Origin: Limimaricola sp.
GTDB taxonomy: Bacteria; Pseudomonadota; Alphaproteobacteria; Rhodobacterales; Rhodobacteraceae
DNA: 64,000 nt
Assembly (NCBI RefSeq): GCF_016125575.1
Contig: NZ_WGLM01000003.1
Coordinates: 1 to 64,000, forward strand
Reading direction: 5' to 3'
Positions 16,551 to 26,628 of the stretch are shown piece after piece (the first letter of the stretch is position 1; every line of letters begins with the position of its first letter). The notes under the pieces were generated by a model, which was given only the letters and a program-made list of their open reading frames with translations, was not told the DNA's origin and searched no databases. The position numbers were made by a program, and so were the translations under genes.

Positions 16551-17443
16551 ACCCGGTCCCGCATGATGTAAAGTTGCAGCAGGCTGACCGCGAGCAGGAT
16601 CAGGAACAGCACCACCGTCTGCGCTGCCGCATAGCCCATGTCGTAGGACGCAAAGGCCGTCTGGTAGATCAGCAGCACCAGCGGCTTGGTGGCGTTCAGC
16701 GGACCGCCGGGGTCGTTCGTGGTCATGTTGAAGACCTGGTCGAAGATCCGCAGGAATCCGATCGAGGAAAAGACCACGATGAACACGATCGTGGGTTTCA
16801 GAAGCGGCAGGGTAATCTCCCACAGCACCGTCAGGCCCGACACGCCATCGATGCGCGCGGCCTCGTAATAGCTGCCGGGGATCGCCCGCAGCCCGGCCAT
16901 GAAGATGATGATCTGGAACCCCAGCCCCGCCCAGATGGCCGGCGCCAGCACCGAAGGCAGCGCGTTGGTGGTAGAGGCGAGAAACTTGATCTGGCTGAAG
17001 CCGAAGCTCGACAGCAGGTTGTTGAACAGCCCGATCGGCACCGGCTGGTAGAACCAGCGCCAGACCCAGGCCATCGCCACCGCCGAGGTCATGAAAGGCA
17101 GGAAATACAGCGCGCGGATCGTGCCATGCATGAAGCGCACCTTGTCCAGATGCCAGGCCACGAAGAACGACAGCACAAGGCTGATCGGCGTGCCGATCAG
17201 AAGGTAGGCAAAGGTGTTGCGGAACACCTTCCAGAACACAGGGTCATTCCACAGCTCGACGTAGTTCTTCCAGCCAACGAATTCGCGTGGCTTCAGAAGG
17301 TTCCACTTCTCGAACGACAGCACGAAGGCATCCGCCGTGGGCCAGAACCTGACCACGACGTAAAACACGATGGGCAGGGCCAGAAACGTCCACGCCCAGC
17401 GCGTTCGGCGCTGTTCGACCGTCGGATTGTGAAAAAGTCCCAT
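16547..17443 (-). CDS. ABC sugar permease, MalF/UgpA type
   Basis: A 298-residue membrane protein with six predicted transmembrane segments. The EAA loop is YYEAARIDGVSGLTVLWEITLPLL, which contacts the ATPase. The first segment begins near residue 15 (WTFLALPIVFYVVVRFWP). It is the second gene of the operon, separated from the binding-protein gene by a stem-loop, and overlaps the next permease by 4 bp. Substrate unknown but carbohydrate-type. Confidence 0.92.
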   Translation of the reverse strand: MGLFHNPTVEQRRTRWAWTFLALPIVFYVVVRFWPTADAFVLSFEKWNLLKPREFVGWKNYVELWNDPVFWKVFRNTFAYLLIGTPISLVLSFFVAWHLDKVRFMHGTIRALYFLPFMTSAVAMAWVWRWFYQPVPIGLFNNLLSSFGFSQIKFLASTTNALPSVLAPAIWAGLGFQIIIFMAGLRAIPGSYYEAARIDGVSGLTVLWEITLPLLKPTIVFIVVFSSIGFLRIFDQVFNMTTNDPGGPLNATKPLVLLIYQTAFASYDMGYAAAQTVVLFLILLAVSLLQLYIMRDRV

Positions 17444-17460
17444 GCCGCCTTCCCGGGAAA

Positions 17461-17492
17461 ATGACAGGGGGCCAAGCAGCTCCCCCTGTCAT
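17461..17492 (-). terminator. Stem-loop between binding-protein and permease genes (attenuator/mRNA-stabilising hairpin)
   Basis: A perfect 11-bp stem, ATGACAGGGGG (17461-17471) against CCCCCTGTCAT (17482-17492), with a 10-nt loop. On the minus strand it is followed by TTTTCCC, so it could terminate part of transcription. Position 3' of the solute-binding gene is typical of elements that raise the ratio of binding protein to permease. Confidence 0.75.
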
Positions 17493-17510
17493 GTTTTCAC
17501 AGCACGCGGA

Positions 17511-18770
17511 TCACTGGTCCGCGAAGAACTTGTCGAGGAAGGCCTGTTCGGCTTTTGCAGCCACGTCAAGGCTTTCTGCCGGGTCCTGCCCTTCCAGCAG
17601 CACGCGGTTGACCGCATCGACCAGCACCGTGCGTTGCGTGGTCTCATCGGCAAAGAGCGTGGCATGGGCATAGGCCAGCCCGTTGACGAACGGGCCATAG
17701 ATCGGGTCGGCCTTGTTCGCATCGGTCAGGGCCGCGGCGGGTTTGGCCGGCAGCTCACCCACGGTCTTGAGCCAGATATCCATCGCCTCGTCCGAGGTGA
17801 TGTAGGCCATGAACTTTTCAGCCGCGGCCAGCTTTTCACCCTGTGCCTGGCTGGTGATCGCGTTCACCCAGTAGGAGGCATAGTTAGACTTGATGCCGGT
17901 CGGCCCGGCGGGCAGTTCGGCCACGCCCCAGTCCAGACCGTCGGTGCTTTGCAGCGCGCCGATGCGGAACGAGCCGTCGATATGCATGCCAGCCCGGCCC
18001 GCCTTGAACGCGGCCTGCGCCTCGTCCATGAAGGTGCTGTTGGTCACCTTGTCGGTCAATTGCAGGTCGGTATACCACTTCAGCGCGGCCACCCCGGCCT
18101 CGTTGTCATAGGTCACCGTCTTGCGGTCGTCGGAATAGGGCGCGGTGCCGAACTGGCGGAACAACACTTCGCGCATCCACTGGTGGTCCTGCCCGGTCAT
18201 GCCCGAGGTCAGACCTTCCTGGATGATGTTGCCCGCGCCATCGGTCTTGGTCATCAGCTTGGCATCGGCCACCAACTCGTCCAGCGTGGTGGGCGGCGTC
18301 GTGATGCCGGCCTGCGCGAACAGCCGCTTGTTATAGAACAGCGCCAGCGAGCGCACGGCGGTCGGCAGGGCCATATACTGGCCGTCCACCTTCATCGCCT
18401 GCACCATCGGGAAGAAGTCCTTGTCGATCTGGTCCGGCGGGAAGGCATCCGCCGGCAGGGGCTGGATCAGCCCGGCGGTGACGTAGTCGTTCAGCCAACC
18501 GTAGAACAGTTGCACCACGTCCGGCCCCTCGCCCGCGGGAATCGCGGCGGCCACCTTGGTGCGGTAGTCGTCATAGGGGAAGGTCGTCATCTTGACGGTG
18601 ATGTCCGGATTCGCCTTCTCGAAATTCGCGATCAGGATGTTCATCGCATCGACGCGCTGCTGGTAGAAATACTGCCAGTACTCAATCTCGACAGCATGGG
18701 CCGGAGCCGCTGCCATGAGCGCAGTCGCCGCCGCGGCGCCGAGCATCATACGTCGTGTCAGTTTCGTCAT
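17511..18770 (-). CDS. Periplasmic sugar-binding protein (extracellular solute-binding family 1)
   Basis: This 419-residue receptor is the first gene of the operon. Its N-terminus (MTKLTRRMMLGAAAATALMAAAPAHA) is a signal peptide with a twin Arg and an AHA cleavage site near residue 26. The mature protein shows family-1 features: YWQYFYQQRVDAMNILIANFEK near the start and AGEGPDVVQLFYGWLNDYV around 80-95. A strong GGGGAG ribosome site precedes the ATG. Regulation is probably by the ROK protein encoded divergently, through the inverted repeat at 18826-18865. Confidence 0.92.
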   Translation of the reverse strand: MTKLTRRMMLGAAAATALMAAAPAHAVEIEYWQYFYQQRVDAMNILIANFEKANPDITVKMTTFPYDDYRTKVAAAIPAGEGPDVVQLFYGWLNDYVTAGLIQPLPADAFPPDQIDKDFFPMVQAMKVDGQYMALPTAVRSLALFYNKRLFAQAGITTPPTTLDELVADAKLMTKTDGAGNIIQEGLTSGMTGQDHQWMREVLFRQFGTAPYSDDRKTVTYDNEAGVAALKWYTDLQLTDKVTNSTFMDEAQAAFKAGRAGMHIDGSFRIGALQSTDGLDWGVAELPAGPTGIKSNYASYWVNAITSQAQGEKLAAAEKFMAYITSDEAMDIWLKTVGELPAKPAAALTDANKADPIYGPFVNGLAYAHATLFADETTQRTVLVDAVNRVLLEGQDPAESLDVAAKAEQAFLDKFFADQ

Positions 18771-18806
18771 TACGTTTCTCCCCAGTGAAATCCGTTATTG
18801 GGACCG

Positions 18807-18834
18807 ATCATGAAACATTCTCAGATTAAGTCAA
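18807..18834 (-). promoter_or_regulatory. Candidate sigma-70 promoter of the sugar ABC operon
   Basis: On the minus strand TTGACT (18829-18834) is followed after 16 nt by CATGAT (18807-18812). The -10 box matches 4 of 6 consensus bases. The -35 box lies inside one arm of the inverted repeat 18826-18865, which would allow repression by steric block. Confidence 0.5.
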
Positions 18835-18865
18835 TTCATTTGAACACTCACTTCGCTTGACTTAA
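18826..18865. promoter_or_regulatory. Candidate ROK-regulator operator: perfect 9-bp inverted repeat
   Basis: TTAAGTCAA (18826-18834) and TTGACTTAA (18857-18865) are exact reverse complements with centres 31 bp apart, about three helical turns. They lie in the 104-nt divergent spacer between the binding-protein gene and the ROK gene, so a dimer could control both promoters. Confidence 0.65.
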
Positions 18866-18874
18866 ACAGGTGAC

Positions 18875-20053
18875 ATGAATGCACCGGGCCTCTCCATCGC
18901 TGGTTCGAATGCCGAGCGTACCCGGCTGCACAATCGCCGTGTCGTACTGGGCTGCATCCACGCTGCGGGCGGCATGGGACGGGCGGCGATCGCGCGCGCC
19001 TCGGGCCTGACCACGCAAACAGTCAGCAACATCATTGCCGAGCTTCTGTCCGACGGGCTGTTGCAGGAAGGCGGACGGGTGGCCGAGGGGCGCGGCCTGC
19101 CGGTGGTAAAGTACACCATCAACCCGTTGGGCGCGCTGGCCTTCGGGGCCGAGGTGCGGCCGAAGACGGTCCTGTCAACGCTGATGGACATGGAGGGTCG
19201 GATGCTGGCCTCCGACCGTCAACCGCTTGAGATCGCGGATATCGACCATGTCGCGCGCATCCTCGCGCGGATGCGCGACGCGGCCATCAAGGCAACGGGG
19301 CTGCCCGCGGGCAAACTGATTGGCGCCGGCATCGTCTTGCCGGGGCCGTTCGGTGCGACCGGCCTGACCGGCCGCGCCTCGGACCTGCCGGATTGGCCGC
19401 TGGACCTTGCCCGCACCCGGATCGAACAGGAACTTGGCCTGCCGGTCGTGCTGGAGAATGACGCCAACGCCGCGGCCGTCGCGGAACGTGTCTCCGGCGC
19501 GGCGCAGGGCCTGTCGTCTTTTGCCTATGTCTATTTCGGGACCGGCCTTGGCCTTGGCGTGGTGGAGCGTGGCCAGCTGATCAAGGGCGCGCAGGGCAAT
19601 GCCGGCGAGATCGGCCATGTGCCGGTGCCCTTCGAGGGGCAGGCAGTGCCGCTGGAATCGGTCGTCAGCCGCCTTGCCCTGGGCCAGCGGCTGGCCGAGG
19701 CGGGAGTGACGGTGACCAGCGTCGAGGATATCGCCCGGCTGCATTCCGCCGGGCACCCCGCGCTGACACACTGGATCGCCGAGGCCGCAGGCCCGCTGTC
19801 GAGTGCAGTACAGATGATCGAGAACCTGTTCGATCCCGAAACGGTGATTCTTGGCGGGGCCATGCCCGACGGCGTGCTTGACGATCTCATCGCCGCCTGC
19901 CGGCCCGGCGACCGGTCCGTCGCGGCCCGCCCCGGCCGCAGACTGCCACGCCTTTGCCGCGGCGCCTCGGGCCGGATGACCGCCACCCTCGGCGGCGCCG
20001 CGCTGGTGATTAGCCGCGTCTTCACCCCGCATCTTGCCGATACCACCGCCTGA
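18875..20053 (+). CDS. ROK-family transcriptional regulator (NagC/XylR type)
   Basis: A 392-residue protein with an N-terminal winged helix-turn-helix (about residues 15-75; AAIARASGLTTQTVSNIIAELLSDGLL) joined to a ROK sugar-kinase-like domain. The domain retains ENDANAAA, with the Asp used catalytically in kinases, and a GTGLGLG glycine-rich loop. The usual ROK zinc motif CxCGxxGCxE is absent: after GEIGHVPV the sequence runs FEGQAVPLESVVS. It probably binds the imported sugar or its phosphate and represses the divergent ABC/lyase/kinase operon and perhaps itself. An AGG-type ribosome site lies close to the ATG. Confidence 0.88.
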   Translation: MNAPGLSIAGSNAERTRLHNRRVVLGCIHAAGGMGRAAIARASGLTTQTVSNIIAELLSDGLLQEGGRVAEGRGLPVVKYTINPLGALAFGAEVRPKTVLSTLMDMEGRMLASDRQPLEIADIDHVARILARMRDAAIKATGLPAGKLIGAGIVLPGPFGATGLTGRASDLPDWPLDLARTRIEQELGLPVVLENDANAAAVAERVSGAAQGLSSFAYVYFGTGLGLGVVERGQLIKGAQGNAGEIGHVPVPFEGQAVPLESVVSRLALGQRLAEAGVTVTSVEDIARLHSAGHPALTHWIAEAAGPLSSAVQMIENLFDPETVILGGAMPDGVLDDLIAACRPGDRSVAARPGRRLPRLCRGASGRMTATLGGAALVISRVFTPHLADTTA

Positions 20054-20068
20054 CATCTGGAGCCCGCC

Positions 20069-22402
20069 ATGCCGCTTTCCCCCCGCGACCGTATCACCCG
20101 CCAGACAACGCGGCCCCGCGCCCTGATGCTGTGGCGGGCGCTGCAGCCCCTGCGCTCGGTCGTCTCGTTCATGAACACCGGCGCGCATCCCGATGACGAA
20201 ACCACCGCGATGCTGGCCGTGCTGGGCCTGCGCGACGGCTTGCAGCTGTCCTATGCCTGTTCGACCCGTGGCGAGGGCGGGCAGAACGCGATCGGCACCG
20301 AGGTGTCCGAGGACCTCGGCACCCTGCGCACCGCCGAGATGGAGCGTGCCGCCGAGGTGCTGGGGATGCACCTTTACTGGTTCGCGCGCGACCCGGCCGA
20401 CCCGGTCCATGACTTCGGCTTTTCCAAGTCGGGCGAAGATACGCTGCGCCGCTGGGGGGCAGAACGGACGCTGGCCCGCTTCGTCGAGATCGTGCGGACC
20501 GAGCGGCCCGACATCATCTGCCCCACCTTCCTCGACGTACCGGGCCAGCACGGCCATCACCGGGCGATGACCGCCACGGCGCACCTGGTCATGGACGCCG
20601 CGGCCGACCCGGCCTTTGACGGCTGTGATCTGCCGGCCTGGCAGGTTTCCAAGCTTTACCTGCCCGGATGGGGCGGCGGCGGTGGCAGCTATGACGACGA
20701 CGTGCCGCCGCCCCCCGCCACGCTGACGATTACGGGCAGTGGCGAGGACGGGTTTTCCGGCTGGACGTGGGAGCAGATCGGCCAGCAGTCGCGCTGGTTC
20801 CATGCCACCCAAGGCATGGGCGCCTGGCGGCCCGCGGGCACCGGGCGTGACTGGCCGCTGCACCTTGCGCGCACCGAGGTTGCCGGGCCCGATACCGCCG
20901 TCACCTCGGGCCTGCCGCTGCGGCTGGGCGATCTGGGCCTGCCCGGCCTTGCCGAGGCCGACCGCGCCATCGACGCGGCCATCGCCGCCTTCCCCGATCC
21001 CGCCGCCGTCCTGCGGCTGGCGGCCGAGGCGCTGGCATCGGTCACGCGGGCGCGCGACGCGGCCCCCGCCGAGCCGCGCCATCGCCTTCAGCGCAAGGAG
21101 GCCCAGCTTGCCCGCGTGATCCAGCTTGCCGCCGGGGTCGAGGTTGCGGCCTATCTCGACGCCGATCGCCTGCGCCCGGGGCAGAGCGCGAGGCTGGTCG
21201 TCGAAGCGGACAAGGGCCGCGCCGATGCCATCACGGTGGCCCCCGTGCTGCCCGCCGACTGGCAGCAACAGGACGACAGGATCGGCCCCCGGCCCGATGC
21301 CGCGCCGTCCGATCCCTACCCGGCCGAATGGCACCCCGACGCGCCGCACCTGCCCTGCGTGGCGTTGACAGTCCGCTCCGGCGCGGTGTCGTCCACCCTG
21401 CACCTTCCGCTGGAAACCCAGCCCCTTGTGCTGCCCGCCCGCAGCCTGCGACTTCACCCTGCGACGGCTGTGTTGAACAGGCAGGCCGGGCAGACGGCCG
21501 TCACGCTTGACCTGGCCGAGGTTCACCCCCCGGCCGCCGCCGTCAGCGCCGCGGCCCCGGACGGCTGGACGCAAGAGGCCGGACCGGGAGGTCTGACCCT
21601 GCAGGCGCCCGCCGACCTTACGCCGGGGCTTTACGAGGTGCCGCTTCACCTTGACGGGGAGGCGGCCGCGCAGGTGACCCTGATCGACCACCCGCATGTC
21701 GCAGCCCGGCTTCGTGCCGTCCCGGCGGTGCTGAAGCTTCGCGCCCTCGACGTGGCGCTACCCACGTCGCGCGTCGCCTGCATCGGCGGCGGCAGCGACC
21801 GGGTGGCGCATTGGCTGCGCGCCATCGGCCTTGATTGCGAAGAACCCACCGATGCGGCGCTGGCCTCGGCCCGCCCGCTCGATGGTGTCGACACGCTGAT
21901 CGTCGGCCCCTTCGCGATGCGCACGCGCCCTGCCCTGCGCGCCGCGATGCCGCGCATTCATGACTGGGTGCGCGCCGGTGGCCACCTGGTGACGCTCTAC
22001 CACCGGCCGATGGATGGCTGGGATCCGGCCAGCGTGCCGCCGCTGCCTCTGACCATCGGCATGCCCTCGCTGCGCTGGCGCGTCACCGATCCGGCGGCGG
22101 CCGTCACCGTGCTGGTGCCCGATCATCCGCTGCTGACCGGCCCCAACAAGATCGGCCCCGCCGACTGGGAGGGCTGGATCAAGGAGCGCGGCCTTTATTT
22201 CGCCAGCGCATGGGACCCGGCCTATCAGCCCTTGCTGGAAATGGCCGATCCGGGCGAGGCGCCTTTGCGAGGCGCGCTGCTGTCGGCGAAGATCGGCGAG
22301 GGGCGGCACAGCCACTGCGCGCTGATCCTGCACTACCAGATGGAAAAGCTGGTGCCGGGCGCCTTCCGCCTGCTGGCCAACCTCGCAGCAGGAGCCCGCT
22401 GA
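20069..22402 (+). CDS. PIG-L family deacetylase with long C-terminal extension
   Basis: A 777-residue protein. Residues ~30-270 are a PIG-L/LmbE-type zinc deacetylase: AHPDDE (39-44) supplies metal His40 and Asp43, and HGHH (161-164) the third His. The family removes acetyl groups from GlcNAc conjugates. The remainder contains an Ig-like (NEW3-like) stretch around 340-530 and a class I glutamine-amidotransferase-like fold at the end (TLIVGPFAM.., HDWVRAGGHLVTLYHRP). No signal peptide is evident, so it is probably cytoplasmic. It follows the ROK gene by 15 nt and likely serves the same pathway as the divergent ABC operon, suggesting an N-acetylated sugar conjugate as substrate (inference). Confidence 0.82.
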   Translation: MPLSPRDRITRQTTRPRALMLWRALQPLRSVVSFMNTGAHPDDETTAMLAVLGLRDGLQLSYACSTRGEGGQNAIGTEVSEDLGTLRTAEMERAAEVLGMHLYWFARDPADPVHDFGFSKSGEDTLRRWGAERTLARFVEIVRTERPDIICPTFLDVPGQHGHHRAMTATAHLVMDAAADPAFDGCDLPAWQVSKLYLPGWGGGGGSYDDDVPPPPATLTITGSGEDGFSGWTWEQIGQQSRWFHATQGMGAWRPAGTGRDWPLHLARTEVAGPDTAVTSGLPLRLGDLGLPGLAEADRAIDAAIAAFPDPAAVLRLAAEALASVTRARDAAPAEPRHRLQRKEAQLARVIQLAAGVEVAAYLDADRLRPGQSARLVVEADKGRADAITVAPVLPADWQQQDDRIGPRPDAAPSDPYPAEWHPDAPHLPCVALTVRSGAVSSTLHLPLETQPLVLPARSLRLHPATAVLNRQAGQTAVTLDLAEVHPPAAAVSAAAPDGWTQEAGPGGLTLQAPADLTPGLYEVPLHLDGEAAAQVTLIDHPHVAARLRAVPAVLKLRALDVALPTSRVACIGGGSDRVAHWLRAIGLDCEEPTDAALASARPLDGVDTLIVGPFAMRTRPALRAAMPRIHDWVRAGGHLVTLYHRPMDGWDPASVPPLPLTIGMPSLRWRVTDPAAAVTVLVPDHPLLTGPNKIGPADWEGWIKERGLYFASAWDPAYQPLLEMADPGEAPLRGALLSAKIGEGRHSHCALILHYQMEKLVPGAFRLLANLAAGAR

Positions 22403-22646
22403 CCAGTTCGGCCCCGCTCTGGTGCTGAACGAAACCACCGCGACCGGCCGCGGGTCTTGCGCGGTAGCGACGGCCGTCCGGTTGTGATCTGTGCCGGGGG
22501 CCAATGCTGGCGCGATCGGCCGGCCTGCTGCGCCCGACGCAGCACTCCTCTTGCACGCGTCGGTCAACAACACGCCGACGCCACCCGAAGGGCGCCCGCA
22601 TCACGGTAACGGAATGCCGAGGGGCCCTGCTCAAATCCTGCCCATG

Positions 22647-23489
22647 TCAGGCGGGTAGGTTATAAATCCTTCGGGCGTTCTGACCGGCAATCTTTTCCTG
22701 CTCGTCCGCCGACAGCCCGCCCAGCAGGTCGCGCGTGATCGCGATCCAGTCGGTCAGCCCCGCGCCTAGCACGACCACCGGCCAGTCCGAGCCCCAGACC
22801 ACGCGGTCCGGCCCGAAGCGGTTGAGCACATGATCCACCCACGGCTGCAGCGTGGCGGCGCTGGCCGTGCCGGGCGCGCAATAGGCCGTGATGCCGGAGA
22901 GCTTGACATTGACATGCGGAAAGGCGGCCAGGGCATCCATCCCCGCCGCCCAAGCGTCGAACCCGCCGCCCGCGATGTCAGGCACGCCGCAATGATCAAG
23001 GACAAAGGTCTGGTCGTCGCAGGCGCGCACCAGCTCTGCGGCGATCGGCAACTGCCGGGCGAGAAAGCACAGATCGAAGGTCAACCCGCGCTGCCCGATC
23101 TTGCGCAGGTTGGCGCGAAAGACGTCCGCCTGCGACATCTCGTCGGGCACGACATGCAGGATGCGGCGGTAGCCATGAACGTGCAGCCCGTCGCATTCCT
23201 CCAGCCAGGCGTCAAAGCCCGCGTCCTCCTCAGGCCGGCACGAGGCGATCTGGCCCATGATCCCGTCCGCCCCGACGCGCGTCGCCACATAGCGCGCCTC
23301 GGCCTGGTAATCGGCGTCGTCGACGCCTGCCTCCATGAACAGCGTGCCGGCCACGCCAAGGCCTCGGGTCTGCGCCTGGTAGTCCTCGGGCGTGAAATCA
23401 CCCGTGGCGAGCGGCGGGATGTCGTTGGTCCAGCCATAGCCGAACCTGTCCCGCCAGATCAGATGCTGGTGCGTGTCGATGAAATCCAT
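22647..23489 (-). CDS. Amidohydrolase-family sugar lactonase (COG3618; L-fucono/L-rhamnono-lactonase-like)
   Basis: A 280-residue TIM-barrel metal hydrolase. It begins MDFIDTHQHLIW, with the HxH metal motif, has DHCG midway, and ends with WGSDWP carrying the conserved Asp. COG3618 members hydrolyse aldonolactones such as L-fucono-1,5-lactone or L-rhamnono-lactone, or 2-pyrone-4,6-dicarboxylate. The FAH, SDR, dehydratase and mutarotase genes of the same operon favour a 6-deoxy-sugar lactone. It is the last gene of the long minus-strand operon, 22 nt after the FAH gene. Confidence 0.8.
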   Translation of the reverse strand: MDFIDTHQHLIWRDRFGYGWTNDIPPLATGDFTPEDYQAQTRGLGVAGTLFMEAGVDDADYQAEARYVATRVGADGIMGQIASCRPEEDAGFDAWLEECDGLHVHGYRRILHVVPDEMSQADVFRANLRKIGQRGLTFDLCFLARQLPIAAELVRACDDQTFVLDHCGVPDIAGGGFDAWAAGMDALAAFPHVNVKLSGITAYCAPGTASAATLQPWVDHVLNRFGPDRVVWGSDWPVVVLGAGLTDWIAITRDLLGGLSADEQEKIAGQNARRIYNLPA

Positions 23490-23511
23490 CTTCGTGCCTC
23501 CCTTTTCCGTT

Positions 23512-24354
23512 TCAGTCCGCGATCACATCCTGCCGTTGCGTGCCCAGCCCTTCGATGCCCAGTTCCACCACGTCGCCGGCCTTGAGGTAGCGCTGCGGCA
23601 CCATGCCAAGGCCGACGCCCGGCGGTGTGCCGGTTGAAACCACGTCGCCCGGATGTAGCGTCATGAACTGGCTGAGGTAACTGACCAGGTACGCCACACC
23701 GAAGACCATCGTCCTGGTCGAGCCGTTCTGCATCGTCTCGCCATTCACCGTCAGCCACATCGGCAGGGCCTGCGGGTCGGGAACCGCGTCGCGCGTGACC
23801 AGCCACGGGCCGATCTGGCCGAAATTGTCGCAGGATTTGCCCTTGGTCCATTGCCCGGACCGTTCGATCTGGAAGGCGCGCTCGCTGACATCGTTGGTCA
23901 ACGCATAGCCCGCGACATGGGCCAGTGCATTGGCTTCGCTCACATATTTCGCAGGGCTGCCGATGATCACGGCCAGCTCCACCTCCCAGTCGGTCTTGAC
24001 CGATCCGCGAGGGATGATGATGGGGTCGTTCGGCCCGCAAATGGCGCTGGTGGCCTTCATGAAGATGATGGGTTCGGGCGGCACCGTCGCCCCGGTTTCG
24101 GCGGCATGGTCGGAATAATTCAGCCCGATGCAGATGAACTTGCCGGTGCCGGCGACGCAGGCGCCCAGCCGGGTGGCGGGGTCGACCTGCGGCAGGGCCA
24201 GCGGATCAACCGCGCGCAGCATCGCAAGGCCCGCATCCGACAGGACCGCGCCGCCGATATCGGGCACCAGCCCGGTCAGGTCGCGCAGGCTGCCATCGGC
24301 GGCGACGATGCCGGGGCGCTCCTGCCCGCGGGGGCCGTGACGGAAAAGTTTCAT
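23512..24354 (-). CDS. FAH-family hydrolase, candidate 2,4-diketo-3-deoxy-L-fuconate hydrolase
   Basis: A 280-residue fumarylacetoacetate-hydrolase-fold enzyme. The catalytic domain shows EPIIFMKATSAICGPND, metal-ligand region TDWEVELAVIIG, NDVSERAFQ, KGKSCDNFGQIGPWL and STGTPPGVG. In known non-phosphorylative L-fucose and L-rhamnose routes a paralogue splits the 2,4-diketo-3-deoxy acid into pyruvate and L-lactate. Pairing with the SDR next to it (12-nt gap) supports that role. Ureidoglycolate lyase and acylpyruvase are alternative names for the same fold. Confidence 0.78.
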   Translation of the reverse strand: MKLFRHGPRGQERPGIVAADGSLRDLTGLVPDIGGAVLSDAGLAMLRAVDPLALPQVDPATRLGACVAGTGKFICIGLNYSDHAAETGATVPPEPIIFMKATSAICGPNDPIIIPRGSVKTDWEVELAVIIGSPAKYVSEANALAHVAGYALTNDVSERAFQIERSGQWTKGKSCDNFGQIGPWLVTRDAVPDPQALPMWLTVNGETMQNGSTRTMVFGVAYLVSYLSQFMTLHPGDVVSTGTPPGVGLGMVPQRYLKAGDVVELGIEGLGTQRQDVIAD

Positions 24355-24366
24355 GCGCGGTCTCCT

Positions 24367-26310
<1,944 letters not shown>

Positions 26311-26314
<4 letters not shown>

Positions 26315-26628
26315 GGCGTGCCCCCTGCCGGTGCGTCGAGTGCATAGGTTGCCGTGTAGTTGCTGCGCAGGTTGTGCAGGTGCACATGCGCGCCCGGCGC
26401 GATGTCTGCCGTCGCGGTGCCGATGACGGCGCCGTATTTCACCACGCTGTCCCCCGCCGCAATGGCACGGCGCGCCAGCTTGTGGCCCATCGACAGCGCG
26501 GCACCGACCGTCAATTGCCGCCCGTCCAGCCAGATCCGTTCGCCTGCGGCGATTGGCGCGCGCGCGACCAGCACGTTGTCGGCGGGCGACAGCAGGAGCA
26601 GGCGGTCATCTGTTGCGGGATCGCTCAC
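26311..26628 (-). CDS. UxaA-family SAF-domain small subunit
   Basis: A 105-residue SAF domain (LLLSPADNVLVARAPIAAGERI .. GHKLARRAIAAGDSVVKYGAVIG .. GAHVHLHNL), equivalent to the N-terminal part of UxaA/GarD or to SuyA. It overlaps the enolase gene upstream and the large subunit downstream by 4 bp each, so the three are translationally coupled. It should bind the large subunit to make the complete dehydratase. Confidence 0.82.

Noticed and set aside
19175-21697. Minus-strand open frame of 840 codons
   Set aside because: Antisense to the ROK and PIG-L genes; rich in Gly/Arg/Gln/His without recognisable domains.
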